Counted from the stretch's first letter, positions 1 to 9,935 are shown. The stretch is 64,000 nt of DNA from Brevibacillus fortis (GCF_003013395.1 NZ_PXZM01000012.1:1-64000), one strand, 5' to 3'. Notes: generated by a model from the letters alone, not told the origin. Numbers and translations: made by a program.

Positions 1-145
1 GGTCTCCTTCCAGACATGTGACAGGGCTTTCGTACAGCTTGTGTGTAGTAGATGCTTTTACAACGTTTTGTTAGTCATACAAGGGAGTTTCAAGAAGCGT
101 TTTTCGCATCATAGACTTTGCTTTCAAAAAAACAAAAGCCGCGTA

Positions 146-344
146 GAAGAAGCGCATTTCCAGTCCAAGCGCCTCTGGAGCCCGACCCAGCGTAGGAAAA
201 AATGGCGGGGAATTTCAGCTTCACTTATGGAATCCTTCTTCGAAACATCTACGTTTGAAGCGCTCCCGCCATTTTTTCCGAAGCGGACAGTCTTCACCCT
301 CAGCAGGGCGGAGGCTGAAGCGTAGACTGGAAATGCGCTTCTTC
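146..344. repeat. Large nested inverted repeat
   Basis: An outer perfect 20-bp inverted repeat (146-165 with 325-344) encloses an inner perfect 15-bp pair (195-209 with 265-279, GGAAAAAATGGCGGG and its complement) and a short central stem near 238-260. The roughly 200-nt element could fold as one long hairpin on either strand. No transposase or convincing reading frame lies in it, and it sits just downstream of the mgtC-like gene's terminator. It could be a miniature inverted-repeat element or a structured RNA; the sequence alone does not decide. Confidence 0.7.
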
Positions 345-361
345 CCTCACGACAGCAACTA

Positions 362-397
362 AAAAAGACGAAAGCCACGATGGCCTCCGTCTTCTAT
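362..397 (-). terminator. Intrinsic terminator of the MgtC-family gene
   Basis: Read on the minus strand, AAGACGgaGGCC / GGCTttCGTCTT forms a stem followed by TTTTTT. It lies directly after the stop of the MgtC-family gene. Confidence 0.7.
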
Positions 398-406
398 TAT
401 TCCTTT

Positions 407-1102
407 TTATCTGCTTTCTACTTCTACGGAAACGACATGATCTACCGCTTTCAGGAGACTGTATATATCCGTCGTATACGTATTTTCCGACGCTGTAATC
501 ATCATTTCCAGCCTTTGCATCTTATTGTCCAAGTCTTTGACTTTGACCCGCTTCACTTGCAGATCGAGGTGCTTAATTTGCTTGAACACCAAATCCAAGT
601 CGCCCCCGCCTTCTACCACAATCTTGATCGACAAATCTCTTTGTCTGAGCGATTCCGGACCAATCAAGCGAAGAATAATCGGGAACAAATTAATCGCTAA
701 AATAATGAGGATCGTCGCGGTCACTGCCTCAAAATAAAATCCTGCTCCTACCGCAATCCCTAGTCCAGAAGCTGCCCAGACCATCGATGCTGTGGTCAAA
801 CCCGAAATGACATCATTACTCCGGCGTAAAATCACACCGGCCCCAAGGAAACCGACACCGCTCACAATTTGAGCAGCCAAACGAAGTGGGTCCATATTGG
901 TGTGTCCGGGCATGGAGAATCGATGCACGGATTCGATGGAGACTATCGTAATGAGACAGCTCGCTACCGATATGACCATACTGGTTTTGACACCAAGCGG
1001 TTTGTGCTTGAGCTGTCGATCCATTCCAATCAGTAAACCCAGAAATAGTGCAACTCCTAGTTTTAGCAAAAAATCATACGTCATGAATACTGAGAGCGAC
1101 AT
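407..1102 (-). CDS. MgtC/SapB family membrane protein
   Basis: The 231-residue protein has an N-terminal hydrophobic domain of about four membrane segments with the family signature GLLIGMDRQLKHKPLGVKTS near residue 19 and the GVGFLGAGVILR motif near residues 81-92. A soluble C-terminal domain (about 145-231) has an ACT-like alternating strand and helix pattern. MgtC-like proteins are inner-membrane proteins tied to magnesium starvation and virulence in Salmonella; in Gram-positive bacteria the role is mostly unknown. The ATG start follows a GGGGGGAG ribosome site. The gene has its own promoter (1160-1188) and terminator, so it is probably monocistronic. Family assignment is firm; function is not. 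Confidence 0.9.
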   Translation of the reverse strand: MSLSVFMTYDFLLKLGVALFLGLLIGMDRQLKHKPLGVKTSMVISVASCLITIVSIESVHRFSMPGHTNMDPLRLAAQIVSGVGFLGAGVILRRSNDVISGLTTASMVWAASGLGIAVGAGFYFEAVTATILIILAINLFPIILRLIGPESLRQRDLSIKIVVEGGGDLDLVFKQIKHLDLQVKRVKVKDLDNKMQRLEMMITASENTYTTDIYSLLKAVDHVVSVEVESR

Positions 1103-1159
1103 GAGCTTCTCCCCCCATCTGCTTTGATGTCAGGTTATCTTCCATCATCTATGATAAGA

Positions 1160-1188
1160 AGTATATCTGGTATTTCACCTAGTGTAAA
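1160..1188 (-). promoter_or_regulatory. Sigma-A-type promoter of the MgtC-family gene
   Basis: On the minus strand, TTTACA and TATACT are separated by 17 nt, about 60 nt upstream of the start codon. No magnesium-riboswitch motif was recognised in the short leader. Confidence 0.6.
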
Positions 1189-1209
1189 CGGGGCTTTCAT
1201 TCTTCATGC

Positions 1210-1247
1210 AAAAAGCGGAAAACCGCCTCAACAGGGATTTTCCGCTT
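1210..1247 (-). terminator. Intrinsic terminator of the MATE gene
   Basis: On the minus strand AGCGGAAAA pairs with TTTTCCGCT across a short loop and is followed by a T tract. It starts 12 nt after the MATE stop codon. Confidence 0.75.
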
Positions 1248-1258
1248 CTCTTGTTTCC

Positions 1259-2614
1259 TTATGAATGACTGCGAATCATGCGTTTCTGTAACGACAGCAG
1301 ACGCCCAAAAAGGAAAATGGCACCAGCAGCCAATCCCGTAATCAGACCAATCCAGTATCCGAATGCTGCAAGCGAAGTGAATTTCGCCAGAATGTATCCC
1401 AAAGGCAAGCCAATCACCCAATAGGATATCAGCGCAACGATAAAGGTAACGGTCACATCCTTGTACCCGCGCAGTACACCTTGGATAGGAGCCGCGACGG
1501 CATCAGAGATCAGGAAGAGGATCGAGTACATCAAGAAATGCTGGGCAAGCTCCAACACCTCTATGTCGGTTGTGTAAAAACCAGCCACCTGCTTACTGAA
1601 CATCAGCAAGCTGATTCCAAATAAAAGGGCAATACCAAGAGCGATACCTATTCCCAAATAACTGTACTGCTTCGCGTCCCGGAACCTTTTGGCGCCAACC
1701 TCGAAGCCGATGACAATCGTCAACGCCATGGATATGCTGAGTGGCACCATGTACAGGAATGATGCGAAGTTCATCGCCGCCTGATGGGCAGCAATCGTAA
1801 TTGTGCTGTATTCACTCATAAACAAAGTGACGGCCGCAAAAATGCTAACCTCGCAAAAGATCGAAAATCCGATGGGAAGCCCCAGCTTCAAAAGCTCTTT
1901 CCACGCCTTCATCGAGATCCGGTGAAATTGGGAGAACAAACCGAATTCCACAAAGGGATGGACACGATTCACGACAAACAAAGTAATCAACAAAATACAC
2001 CAGTACGTAATGCCAGATGCAAGCCCGGCGCCGATTCCACCCAGCCTGGGCAAGCCGAAGTTACCAAAGATAAGAGCGTAGTTCAACAATACGTTAATCG
2101 GCAACGATAACAGGGTAATGAACATCGTTACCCGTGTCTCTCCCAATGCGTCGATAAAGCAACGGAGTACCGTATAAATAAACATCGGAATAATTCCAAG
2201 AGCGATTGCATGCAGGAAGCCGCGAGCAATCGTGCGCACCTCAGGCTCCAATTGCATCCAGTTCAAGATCGGATCAAGTAGCAAACCACCGACGATGATG
2301 ACACCGACCGCAATCCCCACACTCAAATACAAGGCTTGCATAACCGTGTAAGGCACCTGATTTTGTTTCCCTGCCCCCACCATCTGTGCAACCATCGGCA
2401 TGACAGCCATTAGAATCCCCGTCAAACCTGCTTGAACAGGTGTCCACAGACTAGCCCCAATCGCTACACCCGCCAAATCCGTCGGACTGGCATGTCCAGA
2501 CATGATGGTATCGGCGAACGTCATCGAAAACAGCGCCAGTTGTGATATCAAGATCGGAAGCAAAACAGCCAAAAACTGCCGCCATTTTTCTTTTAACGAA
2601 TAGGTTTCATTCAT
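1259..2614 (-). CDS. MATE family multidrug/sodium exporter
   Basis: The protein has 451 residues with about twelve hydrophobic segments in two similar halves. The first segments carry [20 protein letters not shown] (residues about 18-37) and [10 protein letters not shown], typical of NorM-type MATE exporters, which expel cationic drugs or metabolites in exchange for Na+ or H+. Length is normal for the family. The ATG start has an AGAAGGAA ribosome site 8-10 nt upstream. The gene stands alone between its terminator and the secreted monooxygenase gene. The substrate cannot be read from the sequence. Confidence 0.93.
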   Translation of the reverse strand: MNETYSLKEKWRQFLAVLLPILISQLALFSMTFADTIMSGHASPTDLAGVAIGASLWTPVQAGLTGILMAVMPMVAQMVGAGKQNQVPYTVMQALYLSVGIAVGVIIVGGLLLDPILNWMQLEPEVRTIARGFLHAIALGIIPMFIYTVLRCFIDALGETRVTMFITLLSLPINVLLNYALIFGNFGLPRLGGIGAGLASGITYWCILLITLFVVNRVHPFVEFGLFSQFHRISMKAWKELLKLGLPIGFSIFCEVSIFAAVTLFMSEYSTITIAAHQAAMNFASFLYMVPLSISMALTIVIGFEVGAKRFRDAKQYSYLGIGIALGIALLFGISLLMFSKQVAGFYTTDIEVLELAQHFLMYSILFLISDAVAAPIQGVLRGYKDVTVTFIVALISYWVIGLPLGYILAKFTSLAAFGYWIGLITGLAAGAIFLFGRLLSLQKRMIRSHS

Positions 2615-2713
2615 TTTTCATTTCCTTCTAACCTTATAAAATGGACTTATCGTTCAAATTATAAGTATATCAAAACAAGTAGGAATCAGCAAAATACTGG
2701 CTGCACTTAGATT

Positions 2714-2745
2714 AAAAAAACCCAGGCAGATCACCCGGGCTTTGC
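2714..2745 (-). terminator. Intrinsic terminator of the LPMO gene
   Basis: On the minus strand CCCGGG pairs with CCTGGG across a short loop and is followed by TTTTTTT. It lies just after the stop at 2750. Confidence 0.75.
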
Positions 2746-2749
2746 ACCA

Positions 2750-4234
2750 TTATTTAACCTGCTTCCATACATCGGCTTTCCCTGGCTCTTCGCCTTTGGT
2801 CCACCATTTTGCCTCATAAACCTTGTCTTCGTAGTTCACTTTCGCTCCGCCATCATACGCTTTGCCGGAATCCCACGACAGGACGACATCGCTCACCAGC
2901 TTCCACGCATCGGAACGGTCTGGCTGTTCGCCAGTCACCCACCATTTTGCTACGAATTCCAGTCCGTTATACAAGACGCGGTCGCCCTCTACATACACGG
3001 CAGAGGAATCCCACTCGGCGATTTCACCTGGCACTTCAGGTTTTTTCTCCTTCGTGCTTGCAGCAAAAGGTGCGCTCTCTTCGGAAATATTACCTGCCGC
3101 ATCAACTGCCTTGATCGTATACGTATAAGCTGTTCCTGCCTTTAATCCTTTATCGACAAAGGAAGGCTGCTTAACTGTTCCTACGTGGGAGCCATCACGA
3201 TACACCTCGTATTTCACCACGCCAACATTGTCACGGGAAGGACTCCACATGAGGTCGATTTCTGTCTCTGTTGGATGGTGAGTCATGATTCCTGCTGGTG
3301 TAGTCGGTGCTTCTGTATCCACGATATCTTCTGCTTTTGTGCGAACAGTTAGTGCTTTGCTAGCGTTAGACTCTTTCCCTTTGCCATCGACTGCCACTAC
3401 GGTGTAGCTGTAAGCCGTAGCAGGCGTCAAACCTTTGTCCGTGTAAGCTGTTTCTTTGGTAGATGCAATAATTTTGCCATTGCGATACACATCGTATTGC
3501 TTGATTCCCTCAGTTGCGACGGATTTTGTCCAACTAAGCTCAATACTTGTAGCTGTTTGCGATACGGAAGTCACATTACCTGGAACGGTAGGTTGTTGTA
3601 CAACTCCTGAACCACCGTTAATCAGATTCACATCAATCGCCTGGTAAAAGGCCATGCCCGTATCGGCAATTTCCCAAACACCCAAAATAATGTGGTAACC
3701 GCTGCGATCTGTCGGTACATTGCACGAATGCGTTACCGTGAATGGCGGTCTTTTCCCTCCGTCCTGAAACGAGCAGAACAGTTCCAGATCCGCTCTGGTA
3801 AGCGGTTTGTTAGGATTCCAATCTTTTTTCGTGATGTAATATTTCCATTCCGCTGTGCTATGCGGGGCTGTCAGATTCCAAGTAAACGCATTTTGTCCAC
3901 CTTGCAAGGTAACCTTGGTCCAGCGATCTGCTGTTTGTGTGTAAAGCTCAGGATAGCGGCCTGCACCGGTAAATTCACCATCGGCAGGACCAGATTGCGG
4001 GAACGATCCGATGCCCTCCACGCTTTGCGGCTCGTACTGGATTTGACCGCAGCCTTTGTTTTGCCCCGTCTTACACAAGTAAGAGCGACTCGCTGGCGAT
4101 TCGATGTACCCGTGAGCCGAGGCTTTCTCAGCGAACACGAGAGTAGCTGCGCCCGCCACCAGCATCATTGCCAGCATGAACAAAAGCGACAGCCCATTAC
4201 TAAACAGTTTGTTTCTCAACCCTACGTTATCCAT
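2750..4234 (-). CDS. Secreted AA10 lytic polysaccharide monooxygenase, FnIII and chitin-binding domains
   Basis: The 494-residue preprotein has a signal peptide ending ...EKASA before His41, so the mature protein starts with the copper-binding N-terminal histidine of the AA10 family. The second copper ligand fits the His in TAPHSTAEWKYY, and the axial aromatic fits the Phe in TGMAFYQAIDVNL. Two fibronectin type III domains follow (about 215-300 and 310-395), then two short Trp-rich CBM5/12-like modules (about 405-447 and 450-494) with the repeated KWW motif. Such enzymes cleave crystalline chitin or cellulose oxidatively outside the cell; the modules favour chitin. A GAGGAGA ribosome site precedes the ATG. 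Monocistronic. Confidence 0.93.
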   Translation of the reverse strand: MDNVGLRNKLFSNGLSLLFMLAMMLVAGAATLVFAEKASAHGYIESPASRSYLCKTGQNKGCGQIQYEPQSVEGIGSFPQSGPADGEFTGAGRYPELYTQTADRWTKVTLQGGQNAFTWNLTAPHSTAEWKYYITKKDWNPNKPLTRADLELFCSFQDGGKRPPFTVTHSCNVPTDRSGYHIILGVWEIADTGMAFYQAIDVNLINGGSGVVQQPTVPGNVTSVSQTATSIELSWTKSVATEGIKQYDVYRNGKIIASTKETAYTDKGLTPATAYSYTVVAVDGKGKESNASKALTVRTKAEDIVDTEAPTTPAGIMTHHPTETEIDLMWSPSRDNVGVVKYEVYRDGSHVGTVKQPSFVDKGLKAGTAYTYTIKAVDAAGNISEESAPFAASTKEKKPEVPGEIAEWDSSAVYVEGDRVLYNGLEFVAKWWVTGEQPDRSDAWKLVSDVVLSWDSGKAYDGGAKVNYEDKVYEAKWWTKGEEPGKADVWKQVK

Positions 4235-4424
4235 TTATTTATCTCCTCTTTTCTGGATTAGGATCGAATACCATGTTACAGAAAATTTTTCCAGTATCCC
4301 AGATTCTGAATACCTAAACCAAAGCCTACCAAATACCCGAATTCCAGTCAGAAAATAGGGAGATGATTCAGGAATGTATACCTATGCATGAAAATTTATA
4401 TACTTCATTAGGGACTTTTTGATC

Positions 4425-4470
4425 AAAAAAAGTTGCCTGCTGAAAACAACCTACTCAGCAAGCAACTTTT
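4425..4470 (-). terminator. Intrinsic terminator of the purine operon
   Basis: On the minus strand AAAGTTGCtTGCTGA pairs with CAGCAgGCAACTTT, followed by TTTTTTT. It comes directly after the adenine deaminase stop codon, marking the end of the six-gene operon. Confidence 0.8.
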
Positions 4471-4471
4471 A

Positions 4472-6181
4472 TTACATCAAAAGCAACGGAACGATTTTCC
4501 CGTCATTTACATCGATCAACCCCAGATCCGTCAGCTTCAAGGCTGGACTGACCGGTAAGGAATGCGTACTGATCGACATGATCGGGTTGTAGTGATCGTA
4601 ACCGAGCGACTCCATGGCACGGCGAAGGTGCTCGACTTCCTTTGCGGTTTTTTCCAATGGTTCCTCTGTCAAAATGCCTCCGACTGGCAAATGAAGGCTC
4701 GCGATCACTTCGCCATCCTCGACCACGTAAAAGCCGCCCTGATTGCGGATGACTTCATTGGCTGCGACCATCATATCGTGCGGATTGTGCCCGACAACCA
4801 AGAGATTGTGGTTGTCATGCGAATAGCTGGTGGCTACCGCACCTCGTTTGATCGTATCTCCGCTGATCAAGCCATAGCCGCGGTTGCCGTTTTTGCCATA
4901 GCGTTCAAAGACGGCGATCAAGCCGTACGGGCTTTCCTCCCACAAGAGTTGTCCTTCCCGCACCTCAGCGATCCCACGGTGATCCTCTGTAAAAGTAGAA
5001 CCGTTTTGAACAAGCATGACCCGACATGGATAACGATTGTCCGGCACTTCTACTTTTGCGTGAAAATCTTGCTCTGTAAGTGGCGATAGCTTGATGCTCT
5101 CATAAAAATGCGCAGGGAACTGCTTTTCTTTGACCACTTGTCGGTACTCTTCTTTGACGTCATAAGCTTTCTTCCCATTTTTATAGACGCGTTCGATCTT
5201 TAGTTCATGCAGATCGGACAGCAACAGGAAGTCCGCTATTTTGCCTGGAGCAATCGCCCCTCGATCCGTCATGTTCATACGTCTGGCTGGGGTAAATGTG
5301 CTCGCGTAGATCGCGCGCTCCGGCTGCATCCCCATTTGAATAGCTTTTTTCACGATATGGTTCAAATGTCCGCGATTGACCAAGGAATCCGTCATCACAT
5401 CATCCGTCACGAAGCAAAAATGCTCAGAAACATCTTCCTTGATCAAATAATCCATGACTTCATCCGTCATCGATTTTTCTTGAATCTCGAGAAACATGCC
5501 GGCTGCGATTCGCGCTTCCATGCCTTCTCGCGTCTGGTGCGTATGATCGGAGTCCACCCCCGCATAAATGACGCGATGCAGGTCCAAATCAAGCAATTTT
5601 GGGACATGCCCCTCAATGACGAGCTTCGGATACGTCTTGCGAATATGCTCCAGGATGCGGTTCGTCTTGCAGTCAGGGTCCTTGATGATGTCTACGTAAT
5701 TCATGATTTCGCCGAGGCAAATGATCTCTTCGGTACGCAAGAGCTCATCCATGTCTGCAATCTCGACAGACCCACCTGTTGTTTCCATCGAGGTAGCTGG
5801 TACGGAGCTCGGGATCGCGTACAGCATATCAGCGACACAATCACGGCTAGCACGAATCATCTCTTTGATCCCTTCGATTCCGAACACATTGGCCATCTCA
5901 TGCGGCTCCGGTACGATCGTCGTCACTCCGTTTTGAATCAAGCCGTAGGAAAACGTCTCCGGCGTCACCATCGTGCTCTCAATATGCAGGTGAATATCGA
6001 CCAGACCAGGAATCATGTAGCGGCCTTGTCCGTCCACGATCTCAGTAGCTTTAAACGTTTCCGTACTCCGCTCACCGATATAGAAAAATCGTTCATCTAA
6101 AACAGCGACATTTCCTCTGATGAACTTTTTAAAATAGCTGTTAAACACTTGGACGTCTTGAATCAACAAATCGACCTTCAC
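4472..6181 (-). CDS. ade: Adenine deaminase
   Basis: The 569-residue amidohydrolase-fold protein deaminates adenine to hypoxanthine and ammonia. The metal-binding signature VDIHLHIES (His64, His66) is followed by further metal/catalytic segments including EIMNY, IEGHVPKL and the TDD of CFVTDDVMTD. Length and the C-terminal domain with YSHDNHNLLVVG match Ade enzymes. The start is GTG with AGGAGG nine nt upstream. It is the last gene of a minus-strand operon, 18 nt after the transporter ATPase, and fits a route in which imported nucleosides are hydrolysed to bases and adenine is then deaminated. Confidence 0.95.
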   Translation of the reverse strand: MKVDLLIQDVQVFNSYFKKFIRGNVAVLDERFFYIGERSTETFKATEIVDGQGRYMIPGLVDIHLHIESTMVTPETFSYGLIQNGVTTIVPEPHEMANVFGIEGIKEMIRASRDCVADMLYAIPSSVPATSMETTGGSVEIADMDELLRTEEIICLGEIMNYVDIIKDPDCKTNRILEHIRKTYPKLVIEGHVPKLLDLDLHRVIYAGVDSDHTHQTREGMEARIAAGMFLEIQEKSMTDEVMDYLIKEDVSEHFCFVTDDVMTDSLVNRGHLNHIVKKAIQMGMQPERAIYASTFTPARRMNMTDRGAIAPGKIADFLLLSDLHELKIERVYKNGKKAYDVKEEYRQVVKEKQFPAHFYESIKLSPLTEQDFHAKVEVPDNRYPCRVMLVQNGSTFTEDHRGIAEVREGQLLWEESPYGLIAVFERYGKNGNRGYGLISGDTIKRGAVATSYSHDNHNLLVVGHNPHDMMVAANEVIRNQGGFYVVEDGEVIASLHLPVGGILTEEPLEKTAKEVEHLRRAMESLGYDHYNPIMSISTHSLPVSPALKLTDLGLIDVNDGKIVPLLLM

Positions 6182-6199
6182 GAAAATAACCTCCTGTCT

Positions 6200-7261
6200 T
6201 TAGTCCACGAGTACCACTTTGTCTTTCGGAAACAGCAGATTCACGTTCATGCCAGTCTTGTACGGCGTCTCCATCTCCTGATTGACCGTGAAGTCGCCCA
6301 ACTCTGTTTCCACGACATATTGATAGCTGCGTCCCAAAAACGTGCTTACTTTTACCGTTCCGCGCAAACGGTTCATTCCCGGTTCAGCACTCTCTTCTGT
6401 CGTCACGAGGAGGTCATCTGGTCGCATTGCACATTTTTTGCCGGACGAACTCGCTGTGCCCGGATTTTTGGAAGCGGTAAACTGATGGTCGCCGACGCGC
6501 AGACCGATTTCTCCGTTCTGTTCGGTGCGCTCTGCGAAGTCGATGAAGTTGGTAAAACCGATAAAGCGGGCGATAAACTCCGTCTTCGGATATTTAAAAA
6601 TCGTGGCTGGATCGTCGAGTTGCTCGATCACACCCTTGTTCATGATCGCCACCTGATCCGAGATGGAGAAGCACTCCTCCTGGTCATGCGATACGTACAC
6701 AGTCGTAATTCCCAGCTCTTGTTGAATGCGACGGATTTCTACGCGCATGTTGATCCGCAGATTGGCATCGAGGTTACTGAGCGGCTCATCGAACAGGAGC
6801 AGGTCAGGCTGAATCACCAGTGCCCGGGCAATCGCCACGCGCTGTCTTTGACCACCGGACAGCTCCTTCGGGAAACGCTTTTCATAGCCGCCGAGACTCA
6901 CGACTTCGAGAATATGCTGCACCCGGGTCTTTACCTCTGTTTCATTGATCTTGCGCAGGCGCAAACCGAATGCCACATTATCGAATACAGACAGGTGCGG
7001 AAACAGCGCATAGCTCTGGAACACAAACCCGAAGTTGCGTTTGTTGACCGGAACCCGCGTATAATCTTTTCCTTCAAACATGAACCGACCATCTTTTGCT
7101 TCAAGAAAACCTGCAATCAGGCGCAGCGTCGTCGTCTTTCCGCAACCGCTCGGACCGAGCAAAGAGATGAGCTGTCCCTTTTCGATATTGAGATTGAAGT
7201 TTTGCAAAATATATTGATTGTCATAGGCAACCGATACGTTTTCCAGCGTGAGCAATGCCAT
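6200..7261 (-). CDS. ABC transporter ATP-binding protein, PotA-like
   Basis: The 353-residue ATPase has Walker A GPSGCGKTT (residues 36-44), Q-loop FVFQSYALFPH, signature LSGGQRQR, Walker B LLLFDEPLSNLD and a C-terminal TOBE-like region (about 240-353). It belongs to the spermidine/putrescine/iron(III)-type (PotA/CysA) importer ATPases. It sits between the permeases and ade and powers the importer encoded with it. Relatives carry polyamines, thiamine or iron; the neighbouring nucleoside hydrolase and adenine deaminase suggest a purine nucleoside or base as substrate here. Confidence 0.9.
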   Translation of the reverse strand: MALLTLENVSVAYDNQYILQNFNLNIEKGQLISLLGPSGCGKTTTLRLIAGFLEAKDGRFMFEGKDYTRVPVNKRNFGFVFQSYALFPHLSVFDNVAFGLRLRKINETEVKTRVQHILEVVSLGGYEKRFPKELSGGQRQRVAIARALVIQPDLLLFDEPLSNLDANLRINMRVEIRRIQQELGITTVYVSHDQEECFSISDQVAIMNKGVIEQLDDPATIFKYPKTEFIARFIGFTNFIDFAERTEQNGEIGLRVGDHQFTASKNPGTASSSGKKCAMRPDDLLVTTEESAEPGMNRLRGTVKVSTFLGRSYQYVVETELGDFTVNQEMETPYKTGMNVNLLFPKDKVVLVD

Positions 7262-7276
7262 GAGTTGATGCCTCCG

Positions 7277-8065
7277 TTATCGTTTTGTAAAGTAGGAAAG
7301 CCCCATCAGACGTTCAATGATGAACATGAGAATAGCCGTAAGAATCATGAGCAGCACGGAAATAGCGGCGATCGTCGGATCGAAGTTGTTTTCTACGTAC
7401 GTCAGCATCTGGATCGGCAGCGTGCTTACCCCTGGTCCTGTCATGAAAACAGAGATATCTACGTTGTTGAACGACTCCAGAAAAGCGATCAGGATCGCAG
7501 CAATAATCCCGGAGCGAATATTCGGCAAGACAACTTTGAAAAAGGTTTCGAGACGACCTGCCCCAAGGCTTAGCGCCGCTTCTTCAATGGCGAAGTCAAA
7601 GTTGGACAAGGAAGATGCAATGACGCGAATGATAAACGGAAGCATCAGCACCGTATGACCGACGAGAAGTCCCGCATAGATCGGCAAATTGTACACGACG
7701 ATGACGTATTTCAGCATCGCAAAGCCCATAACAATCCCCGGAATCAGGACAGGTGAGATGAAAATCCCATTCAAGATGCCCTTGCCGCGAAAATCAAAGC
7801 GACTGAGCGCATAGGCTGCCGGAATCCCCAACAAGAGCGCCAAGAGATTTCCCAGCAAGGAAACGAACATCGAGGTCTTGAACGTAGTCATGAACATTTC
7901 TACCTTGAAGATGTTTTCGTACCACCGCCAGGAAAAGCCCTCCGGTGGAAACTTCAAGACGCTCCCCGGCTCAAACGACGTAAAAGAAATGATAATGAGC
8001 GGCCCTAGCAAAAACAGAAAGACGAGAGAGGTAAACAGGGCCAACCCGCGATTTTTCTCCTGCAT
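7277..8065 (-). CDS. ABC transporter permease, PotC-like
   Basis: The 262-residue inner-membrane permease has about six membrane segments. The cytoplasmic EAA loop (EEAALSLGAGRLETFFKVVLP, about residues 162-182) docks the ATPase. It pairs with the permease encoded just upstream, five nt away, to form the membrane channel. Member of the polyamine-type binding-protein-dependent transport family. Its place in the operon supports purine import, which is inference. Confidence 0.9.
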   Translation of the reverse strand: MQEKNRGLALFTSLVFLFLLGPLIIISFTSFEPGSVLKFPPEGFSWRWYENIFKVEMFMTTFKTSMFVSLLGNLLALLLGIPAAYALSRFDFRGKGILNGIFISPVLIPGIVMGFAMLKYVIVVYNLPIYAGLLVGHTVLMLPFIIRVIASSLSNFDFAIEEAALSLGAGRLETFFKVVLPNIRSGIIAAILIAFLESFNNVDISVFMTGPGVSTLPIQMLTYVENNFDPTIAAISVLLMILTAILMFIIERLMGLSYFTKR

Positions 8066-8070
8066 AGCTT

Positions 8071-8892
8071 CTACCCCTTCGGATTTAATTTCGTCGCCAG
8101 CTTGTTCATGAAGTAGATGACGACAAATGTAATGACAATCATGATCGTGGCAATGACGGATGCCAAATGCCAGTCATTGAGCGTAATCGCATTTTGATAA
8201 AGGAACGTAGAGATGACTCGCTGTTTTCCACCTAGCAGGGCAGGCGTGGTGTAGGCGGTCAAGCTGCCGACAAACACCAGAATGCTACCAATGATGAGTC
8301 CCGGTACACTCAGCGGCACGATGACCTTCCAGAAGGCAGTCAATTTCGAAGCACCCAGGCTTTCCGCCGCCTTCAGCAAATCCGGGTCGATGTTTTCCAT
8401 CACCCCTACCAGCGTAATAATGATCAGCGGCAGGAACAGATGAATCAGACCAATCATCATCGCAGTCGGCGTATACAATATTTCCAACGGCTTATCGATG
8501 AGCCCGATTGCAAGCAGCGAGCTGTTCAACAAACCCTTTTTTCCGAGAATAATCATCCAAGAGAACGACCGCACGACAGAGCTAGTCAGCAAAGGAAAAA
8601 TCGCCAACGCCAGCAAGATACCCTTTTTGCGAGGCCCCAGCTTGGAAATGTAGTACGCGGCAGGAAAACCAATCAGAACACACGCAATCGTCGTGACCAG
8701 ACTGACCTGCAGCGTTGTCAGCATAATTTTCAAGAAGTACGCGTCTGTAAGAAATTGGAGATAGCCTTGGATCGTAAAGCTACCATCTTGATAAAAGGTG
8801 GATGCAATCGTCATCACGATCGGAATGACCATGAACAGCGTCAAAAACAGCACACCTGGCAACAGCAATAAATAAAGACCCGTTTTTCTCAT
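8071..8892 (-). CDS. ABC transporter permease, PotB-like
   Basis: The 273-residue permease has six predicted membrane segments and the EAA loop KAAESLGASKLTAFWKVIVP (about residues 174-193). It is the PotB-type half of the transporter pore. A CAGGAG ribosome site precedes the ATG, and the gene follows the nucleoside hydrolase by 26 nt within the operon. Confidence 0.9.
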   Translation of the reverse strand: MRKTGLYLLLLPGVLFLTLFMVIPIVMTIASTFYQDGSFTIQGYLQFLTDAYFLKIMLTTLQVSLVTTIACVLIGFPAAYYISKLGPRKKGILLALAIFPLLTSSVVRSFSWMIILGKKGLLNSSLLAIGLIDKPLEILYTPTAMMIGLIHLFLPLIIITLVGVMENIDPDLLKAAESLGASKLTAFWKVIVPLSVPGLIIGSILVFVGSLTAYTTPALLGGKQRVISTFLYQNAITLNDWHLASVIATIMIVITFVVIYFMNKLATKLNPKG

Positions 8893-8918
8893 CTGATTAA
8901 CTCCTGTTCACGGTATCG

Positions 8919-9848
8919 TCAGGCTTTCAATGCGCCGATAAAACGCGCAAAGAACGCATCTGCATCTACGTCCAGACAGACGTTTATGTTCGGTTCTTTT
9001 TTCAGGCGGTTTTGAAAGTCGCAAACCGTTTGCCCATCACACAGCTCACTTCTCGTTTCGATATCCACATATAGCTTCTGCGTCTTCACCAGCTTCGGGT
9101 CGAGTGCGACGGCGACAGCTAACGGATCGTGCATAGCGCACGCATAGACACCATTTCTCTCAAAATAACGATGGAGGTAATCAGACGTACTCTGTCTCAC
9201 GTACTCGCCCATCGGTGTATCCCCTAACTCGCGAATGTGCTCCTCGTTCAACAGCACTCTTCTCGTCACATCCAGTCCAACCAGCGTCAATTGCGGGAAA
9301 CCGGCATGAAATACGACCTTGGCTGCCTCTGGATCGACGTACATGTTATACTCCGCAACCGGCGTCACATTGCCGTGCTCGCGAACCACTCCACCCATGA
9401 AAATGACTTCCTTGACGTGTTGGACAAGCTCCGGACATTTTTTCACCGCCAGCGCCAGATTGGTCAGCGGCCCTGTCATGATAAGTGTAATCTCGCCGGA
9501 ATGCGCGAGCACATTTTCCACGATGAAATCAGGGGCAAAGCCAGCAGTCGGCTCCTTGTCAACCGGAACTCCAGCAAGAGCGCCACCCAAACCATCTTCA
9601 CCATGTACAGCATGCTCGAAAAACAACGGCCGCAGCAGCGGTTCAGACGCTCCGCAGACGACAGGGATTTGCTCCCCGACTTGTAAGAAATCGAGAATTT
9701 TGCACGTGTTTTCTGTGGCTTTTCGCAGTGATACGTTGCCATTCACCGTAGTAATGCCAACCAGATCGAATTGCCCGCTCTTCACAGCGAGAATAATGCC
9801 AAGCGCATCATCAATGCCTGTATCCACGTCAAGAATGATCTTTTGCAC
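8919..9848 (-). CDS. Inosine-uridine-type nucleoside hydrolase
   Basis: The 309-residue enzyme cleaves the N-glycosidic bond of nucleosides to ribose and base. It carries the calcium-binding N-terminal signature ILDVDTGIDDALG (residues 5-17), the loop MTGPLTNLALA, and a C-terminal HDPLAVAVALDP holding the last Asp ligand. Length is normal. The start is GTG with GAGGAGG upstream. There is no signal peptide, so hydrolysis is cytoplasmic, after uptake by the transporter encoded around it. Its position between binding protein and permeases is the best evidence that the operon handles nucleosides. Confidence 0.92.
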   Translation of the reverse strand: MQKIILDVDTGIDDALGIILAVKSGQFDLVGITTVNGNVSLRKATENTCKILDFLQVGEQIPVVCGASEPLLRPLFFEHAVHGEDGLGGALAGVPVDKEPTAGFAPDFIVENVLAHSGEITLIMTGPLTNLALAVKKCPELVQHVKEVIFMGGVVREHGNVTPVAEYNMYVDPEAAKVVFHAGFPQLTLVGLDVTRRVLLNEEHIRELGDTPMGEYVRQSTSDYLHRYFERNGVYACAMHDPLAVAVALDPKLVKTQKLYVDIETRSELCDGQTVCDFQNRLKKEPNINVCLDVDADAFFARFIGALKA

Positions 9849-9935
9849 GAGTGGTCCTCCTCACGTTCATTCCTCATGAAAACAAGGGTATATCCGTAAA
9901 TGACTATACCCTCGCCTTTGTTTTTCTATCGTTCG

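Noticed and set aside
41..378. Overlapping open frames on both strands in the first 400 bases
   Set aside because: They lie within the nested inverted repeat, have no convincing ribosome sites, and their composition follows the palindrome rather than a protein.
5207..7573. Long open frames on the plus strand (up to 474 codons) opposite ade and the transporter ATPase
   Set aside because: They are antisense shadows of well-recognised genes, with no protein-family pattern.
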